Shown in pieces: positions 58,726-64,000 of a stretch of DNA of 64,000 nt. Below the pieces are notes generated by a model. That model saw only the letters and a program-made list of their open reading frames with translations, did no database searches and was not told the origin of the DNA. The DNA lies in assembly GCA_028752905.1 (NCBI GenBank), contig JAQNBH010000006.1, positions 23,422,311 through 23,486,310 of the forward strand. The letters are read 5' to 3'. The position numbers and the translations under genes were made by a program. Positions within the stretch are counted from its first letter, which is position 1, and the number at the start of each line of letters is the position of its first letter. The DNA comes from Cladorhizidae sp. MBARI D1340-BT2. Taxonomy: Eukaryota > Porifera > Demospongiae > Poecilosclerida > Cladorhizidae.

Positions 58726-59029
58726 CTTCCTATTCTTGAATACAGAAGTGATTAATGGCTTAAAGTCTGAGTTACCTGAATATCTTGCAGCAGCTGAGGA
58801 TGTTTTAGATAGCGTAGACCCCATTGAGTGGTGGAAGTGCCATGAGGAGAATGGTAGATTGCCTAACTGGACTCACACATGTAGATTAGTCTTATTTGTG
58901 CAGCCTTCGTCAGCTGCAGCTGAACGTGCATTCTCAATTTTGAGCAATACCTTTTCTACGAAGCAAGAAACTTCTTTGAAGGATTACTTACAACTTTCTG
59001 TTATGTTACAGTACAACTATAGTCTATAG
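58330..59029 (+). pseudogene. gag-hAT chimeric reading frame
   Basis: One uninterrupted frame of about 230 codons. The first part is gypsy gag (L-A-P-E-F-R-P-D-A-N-R; Y-D-Q-V-K-L-A-L-L-R-L-Y; V-A-Q-F-V-S-D-K-K-P-S-T-A). Around 58722-58745 it becomes the C-terminal end of a hAT transposase: V-I-N-G-L-K-S-E-L-P-E-Y-L, W-W-K, L-P-N-W, V-Q-P-S-S-A-A-A-E-R-A-F-S, the hAT dimerisation region. It stops at TAG 59027-59029. The hAT catalytic region is absent, so no transposase is made. No obvious 8-bp duplication was seen around the hAT part. Whether the fusion is transcribed is unknown. Confidence 0.7.
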
Positions 59030-59269
59030 ATAATTGTAACTGTTAAAATGTCTCGAATCTTGAATCCTTGATTGCCTATATTCTCTTTTTAAATGATGTA
59101 ACAATTGTTTGTCTAAGCATTGAGAAAAAGAGGTATATTGAAAAGAAAAATAGGTGAATATTAGGAGCATAATTTCATAAAAGGAAAAAAAATAGGTAGA
59201 ATGAAAAGAAAAATTGGTGAATATTAGGAGCATAAAAGGAAAGAAAAATATGTAGAAATTCGAGCATAA

Positions 59270-59610
59270 TCCGCCAGGGCCTACTAATATGGTGGGACAA
59301 TGAGGCATTTGACAGGGGCAGATCTAGGGTATCAGTAAGGGGGGTTTGGTATCACTACTAAGGTGAGTCAAGTTGCAGTTGTATAAATTTAAATGGGTGG
59401 GGGGGGGGGTTAAACCCCCAAAACACCCACCTGTATGACTAATATGGCAGCTCAGGTGAGAAATATGGCACAGGCGGGACTAATATGGCAGGCGGGACTA
59501 ATAATTATGGCACTATATGGCACTATATTTGTCCCGTTATCGCGAACATTTTCTGAGCGGGACAAATATGGCAGCGGGACTAATATGGCACGACACCTGC
59601 ATAGCTGCGC
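59270..59610. repeat. TIR-like motif cluster with hairpin
   Basis: Contains several GGGACTAATATGGCA-type motifs and an inverted pair: TATTTGTCCCG (59525-59535) facing CGGGACAAATA (59558-59568) around a 22-bp loop. Consistent with two abutting Ginger II-like ends or a small non-autonomous derivative. Confidence 0.6.
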
Positions 59611-59689
59611 GACCGCACCCCCCCTGACCCCCCAACCCCCATCCCCCCCACCCCGACTTCAAACAAACCTTCGCATTCTTCTGGCTATG

Positions 59690-60065
59690 TTTTCCACATG
59701 ATTGCACATACCTCCGGGCTATATATTTTTTTACAGCAGCAAAACAAACAAAACCACAGTATGCATGCAGTCTCTGGGTATTCCATCTGCCATCTCTTTC
59801 AATGCCTCTCCATCAACCTCTGGAATGGTAATGCCGGGCTTTGGCTAAGAAGGTTGGCCATCCATTCTCCAGCAGTGGATGGTGTCGCTTGATTTCGGAC
59901 TTTTATTGTTGTTGTTTATGGTTTTTGCGGTTTTTGTCTTGCTTTTTTAATTTTTACTGCTGTCTTTTTGTTACTGTTGTTTCGTTTGTGTGTTGGAACT
60001 TTTAGTAGCTTGTACATTATATGAAACTATGTAATAAAACATTGATTTTTGATAACCTAAAATAA
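59690..60065 (+). other. Possible transcribed unit A
   Basis: Short frames only (64 residues at 59698-59892). An AATAAA signal lies at 60033-60038, followed by AT-rich sequence. Could be the 3' end of a gene or retroposed copy; nothing recognisable. Confidence 0.25.
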
Positions 60066-60179
60066 AAAAATAGGTATATATACGCAGGCGCGCCAGCCGC
60101 TTTTTATTTGGGCGGCCAATTCTACAAAAATTTGAATGTCTCGCGAACTAAGTTCATGCTCAGCTGGCACTTAGAAGAA

Positions 60180-61030
60180 GTTCAGGCAAGCTAGGCATAA
60201 GAAACGCACCTGTTGGGGATCCCAGAAAGAGTTGCAGAATGCCACAGCAAGCAAGTCAGACAAAGCGGTCGCTTCTGAAGAAGGGCTCTCGGCTCGCGAG
60301 ACATCAATTCTTGTGTCGACAAATAATGAAAAATGTAGGCTAGCGCTTTTTATGCTATTAACTTCTGGGACGTCCTCATCAACTTCAGCGCATACTGAGC
60401 AGTTCTATGGGTCTGGTTCTGAGAGAGCTGACTTCACTGGAGAGTTCCGCTTGATCAAGGACCGGAGTCTCGTGGAGGCTGTGAGGACGTGACAGTGTCG
60501 TTGTGGGAGTGCTCTGGTTGTCAAGACAAACCTGATGAACCTAGAGATGTATGTGAGAATTTAGTTGCCTTGTGACATTTGTGACAATTTGTCTGGCATA
60601 TGTGAATATAGGTCTATGAATACCAGGAGCGTCATGTCTGCAACGGTTTGTGGCATGGGAAGCAACCTTCAAGAGTTCAGTCTATTTTGCCACTGAGCTT
60701 TCAGGACCACAACATACTGAGCAAGTATTCTGAAAAGGAGGCTCTGTCAAGTTATTTGTCTGCCCCTACTAACCTGCACAGATTACGGGACATCGACCCT
60801 GTGATGTAAAGGACCTAAAGAGACAAAAAGAAAGAACAGTCAAGAATTTGTCTGGACAACTAGTAATAAAGTTCTAAAACAAACCTCAACTTGAGAGTCC
60901 TGCAATTTTTTTCTCTTTTTTATTTGTTGTTCTATTTTTCTTGGCGTGCCTACCTCTGTAATTTTTATTTTTGTCTCAAACTTTCAGTATTTTGGCCCTT
61001 TCTTCCGTGCAATAAAACTCTAATTTTGAA
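60180..61030 (+). other. Possible transcribed unit B, unknown protein
   Basis: A frame of 86 codons at 60232-60492 is Ser/Thr/Glu-rich. The overlapping frame continues as V-S-L-W-E-C-S-G-C-Q-D-K-P-D-E-P, ending at a GTATGT donor (60549). A 65-bp intron-like gap ends TATAG at 60613, then V-Y-E-Y-Q-E-R-H-V-C-N-G continues to a stop near 60808. AATAAA lies at 61010-61015. It looks like the decayed end of a two-exon gene with a C-x-x-C motif; I recognise no family. Confidence 0.3.
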
Positions 61031-61469
61031 AAATAAAATATATAATAATGGTCAAATTATAATACAATGAATGAGTGTACCTCATGAAAAATTCTGACCA
61101 CTACTCTAAAAACTGTCATAAAAATGTAATGCCACTTAGTTGGCCAATTACAAAGTTTTACTGCACCCATTGAAGCTTATTGAACAACAAGAACCACTTT
61201 AGTAGTTAATTTGATGTTTTGTAATGAAGTCTGCCAAGAGTAGCCCTACCCCCCAAAAACATGTCTACTTGAGCCTACTTAGTACTACGACCTGTATGTA
61301 TTATCTAACCCTACCTAACTCCAATATTTAAAAGCTCTAAGATAATAAAAGCACTGTCATAGGGGGTACGGTTTAGAAGTTATGAGCCTTTGAAGGCGGA
61401 CATTTTCCCCATTTTCTTTTCCTAGTCACAGTCCACGATTAAAAGCAGAAAAAGAAAAAAACAAGAAAA

Positions 61470-61800
61470 AAAAGTAAGGATCCATTGAAGAATAGTCACC
61501 TGGGCCGAGGAAAATCCGATCTTCTGAAGTAGTCACCCGAGCCGGACCTTCTGAAGTATAGTCACTCGAGCACATTGGGAATTGGAGAGCAATTATGATC
61601 GCATGCTCAGGAATGCATTCTGAAGGAAAGAAATAGCTAGCCCCACCCTAGCCTGAGCGGGTGTCACAGGAAATCTGGCATCCCAGGAAATTTGCACCCC
61701 CATTCCAGATATCCTAGGAAATATGGAATCCCGCCAGGAAATTTGGCACCCCTATTCCTAATATCCTAGGAAATTTGTAATCCCGGGGTTTTTTTTCTCT
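61470..61800. repeat. Two small repeat clusters
   Basis: 61495-61575: three imperfect copies around TTCTGAAGTATAGTCACTCG. 61660-61795: about three copies of CCAGGAAATTTGGCACCCC alternating with ATATCCTAGGAAAT. Confidence 0.8.
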
Positions 61801-62490
61801 CCCTTCTCTCTCACTCTTTTTTTTTTAATAGTTAGTTTGGCTCTCTTTGTGATTCCAATGAGTAGCATTAGCATTAGTGTACCCAAGTGGACAGTCAGAA
61901 AGCATCAGCTAGCTCAAGTTCAACTAATTGCTAAATGTCAAATGTTGTCCACATTGATGTTAGAGGTTCTGTGATCAAGGGAAGAGGATGGAGGGCCTTT
62001 AATCTGGACTATAATCTAGTCTGACAAAATGTACTTGGCAGATCTTCTCTGAATCCGTTCCAATAAAAGAATGCCCTTTATAAGATAAGGTTAGAATCTC
62101 TCAAGCCTTAAACCAGACTTCTCTAAAGAGAGAAGAAAAGTGAAATTTGTCATGACCCGACCAGGATTTTTTACCATAATTTATGGCCATGACAGGCTAA
62201 TCAATGAGCTTTGAGAGACTTAAAAAACTAACAGTAAGGGTCTGAATACAGTGTGTTTTATAGGGTGGAAGGCACAGCATAACCATAGCTTCTGACATTG
62301 ATGTCCAACATTAATGTCATGGCCTCAAGCAATACCTCCTGCTTGTCATTGGAGGCTTATGAAATCATTGGCATCGATCAATTTATATCATGACAAATAC
62401 AATCTGAATCAGTTATATTTATAAATAGATAGATTATAACTATGCAAAGCCAGTATATTTAGTACCCCAGTCCCATACATTGATATAATA
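61800..62490. other. No recognised gene
   Basis: AT-rich with a T-run at 61817-61828 and no convincing frame, repeat or element boundary. Confidence 0.4.
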
Positions 62491-63760
62491 GATGTTTATA
62501 GAACAGTTACAGTGTTAATTATGACTACATTGACTACAGCACCATTTATAGTCTGGATCACTCCACACATCTTGAGGGACGGTTTGACAAGTGTCATGGA
62601 ACAATTCCAAGCAGCTGTCACATGAGACCATTTTATTTCCATCCATGTTCTTCTAGTGAAAATTTTCTTGCTGGTCAGCGCATGATTGATCATCGAACTT
62701 ACACAGCAAGCCAAGGTGAGTAGACTTTAGTTCTTGCAATATTGTAGCAATGTTTGTAACTATGAAACTATGTTTCATTAGGTTGGACAGGGAGAGCAAA
62801 GACACATGTTCAAATAAATTATAATTGATCAATCAGTCAACACATGTTTTCCTAGATATAGAATACACTGATTCATCGCCTATGAAGGTTTCATGTAAGT
62901 AGGTTGGACACAGAGAGCCAAAGGTCATTAAAGTTGATCAAGGCATGTTATCCTAGATTTAGATATACTGTAACTCACCATCTATGATGTTTTCGTGAAG
63001 TAGGTTCGAAACAGAGAGCCAAGAGACATGTTCAAATAAATTGAAGTTGATCAAATCATGCCATCCTAGCCATAGAGTACTTTAACTCACCTCCTATAAA
63101 GTAAGGACAGACACATGGATGGATGTCGCAGAGACAGTGCACTTGAGCTCAATGGTATGCAAGTGAGCATTCTGATCTCGTGGTTATTAGTAAATAATTT
63201 ACCATCAATTCTTGTTCAAGTAAGTCTGCAGTAAGTCTGTTGATAAATGATCACTAGTTACGGAGTAGAACACAGACTTGCTTCCATTGAGATTAAGTAT
63301 GCTCCACCTGTTAGTTGACATTGTTATCTTTGGATTGGATCCTGTATACTCTAGTAAAAGTAATGCTACCCTTACTGGTGTCAGGACAGCTAGCTCCTAC
63401 TAATACTCCTAGTAATGCCCAACCATGCCAGGAGAAATCTACAGGTAACTCTTTCCCTCCTGATATTAGCTAGCACCTACAATACCAAACAATCCTAGAT
63501 GCTGATACAGTAATACTGTAAATCGGAGTTCATTTTATTCTCAAGAGTGAATTCTGAGGGATTTCAGGCTAGCATGGTACCTATACAGCTGTTATTGGCT
63601 TGCAGAGACAGCAGTAAAGGTAAGGAAGAGACTGTTTATGATGACAATTTGTGATTGTCAGTAAGTTTTATATTTTTATCACTTCTTCCGCCCACTCACA
63701 TAAACCAGAACAAGAAATAAAGTTTTAATATAATAATGCTGTAGCCTTCTGCATATTTAC
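62490..63760 (+). repeat. Dispersed repeat R, copy 3
   Basis: The longest copy. It begins with the CTTCTAGTGA...GCATGATTGATCATCG block (62650-62695). Three tandem copies of about 110 bp follow (62780-63110), then GGATGTCGCAGAGACAGTGC (63121-63140) and CTAGTTACGGAG. Block X (63390-63740; GCTAGCACCTACAATACCA, GACAGCAGTAAAGGTAAGGA) is last. Relative to copy 2 the blocks are permuted. Confidence 0.75.
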
Positions 63761-64000
63761 AGGTAAAAATTTGGTTTTTAGCACATGTCTTACAAAACAT
63801 TTTGACAAATGTTCCAATTTGAAGATATGTAAACGAAACGAAATTTATTACATTCAAAATTGAGAGCATAATTTTCCATCCTCCAACAAAGACCATGTTA
63901 AATGAGACGATTACATACATAATTTTTTTTTATTAGATCACAACACTTAAGCTGAGATGGAATTATTCTTACAAAATGTAAGCATCATCAGATATGGAGG
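63760..64000. other. Right edge, no recognised gene
   Basis: AT-rich; a hydrophobic minus-strand frame of 74 residues (63696-63920) has no support. Confidence 0.4.

Overview
This window is repeat-dominated, AT-rich eukaryotic DNA, most likely from an invertebrate animal. The evidence is the repeat content: Ginger1-type DNA transposons with Ulp1 protease and PHD domains, piggyBac elements with TTAA target duplications, a Ty3/gypsy element with integrase ahead of reverse transcriptase, a Penelope-like element with a GIY-YIG domain, a hAT fragment, and introns of about 50-100 bp. A sponge or cnidarian is plausible, but the species cannot be fixed from this sequence. I see no bacterial operons, rRNA, tRNA or CRISPR.

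The main large-scale structure is a pair of inverted duplications. Block D1 (3080-11953) recurs as its reverse complement at 45038-51440. Block D2 (51441-55305) recurs as its reverse complement at 11957-15830. The present order is P1-D1-rc(D2)-inner-rc(D1)-D2-P2. That is the outcome expected when the inner ~29 kb (15.83-45.04 kb) was inverted through staggered breaks. Undoing the inversion restores an intact-length Ginger transposon (element II, now split between 11957-17805 and 51441-57475) and rejoins a multi-exon gene to its own D1 end.

Region by region. 0.7-6.8 kb: Ginger element I on the minus strand, with TIRs, integrase, Ulp1 protease and PHD finger, decayed. 6.9-9.0 and 9.0-11.0 kb: two internally deleted piggyBac elements; the first has an empty site in the other arm and so inserted after the duplication. 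11.5-11.95 kb: partial copy of the micro-exon gene. 11.96-17.8 kb: 5' part of Ginger II. 17.9-23.4 kb: full-length gypsy element with 5-bp TSD, tRNA-Leu-type primer site and order gag-PR-INT-RT-RH (Gmr1-like), disabled by frameshifts and stops. 23.4-28.7 kb: minisatellite and unrecognised DNA. 28.7-35.5 kb: diverged satellite array with a third internally deleted piggyBac inserted. 35.5-36.4 kb: dispersed repeat. 36.4-38.1 kb: 5'-truncated Penelope-like element with GIY-YIG domain, a hammerhead-ribozyme-like core and a long (TAA)n run. 38.1-39.9 kb: gypsy LTR/gag remnant and a minisatellite. 39.9-45.7 kb: minus-strand array of phase-locked micro-exons (40 nt plus about 59-77 nt pairs), tandemly duplicated and broken once by a stray Ginger I fragment. 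45.0-57.5 kb: inverted D1 copy, then D2 and the rest of Ginger II. 57.5-59.0 kb: gypsy remnant whose gag reads straight into a hAT C-terminal domain. 59-64 kb: TIR-like motifs, two weak transcription-unit candidates, small repeats and another copy of the 35.5 kb repeat.

No complete host gene is obvious. The most gene-like host candidate is the micro-exon array at 40.3-45.3 kb. The transposon genes are nearly all broken. The coding evidence comes from protein motifs read by eye; splice boundaries and divergences are estimates.
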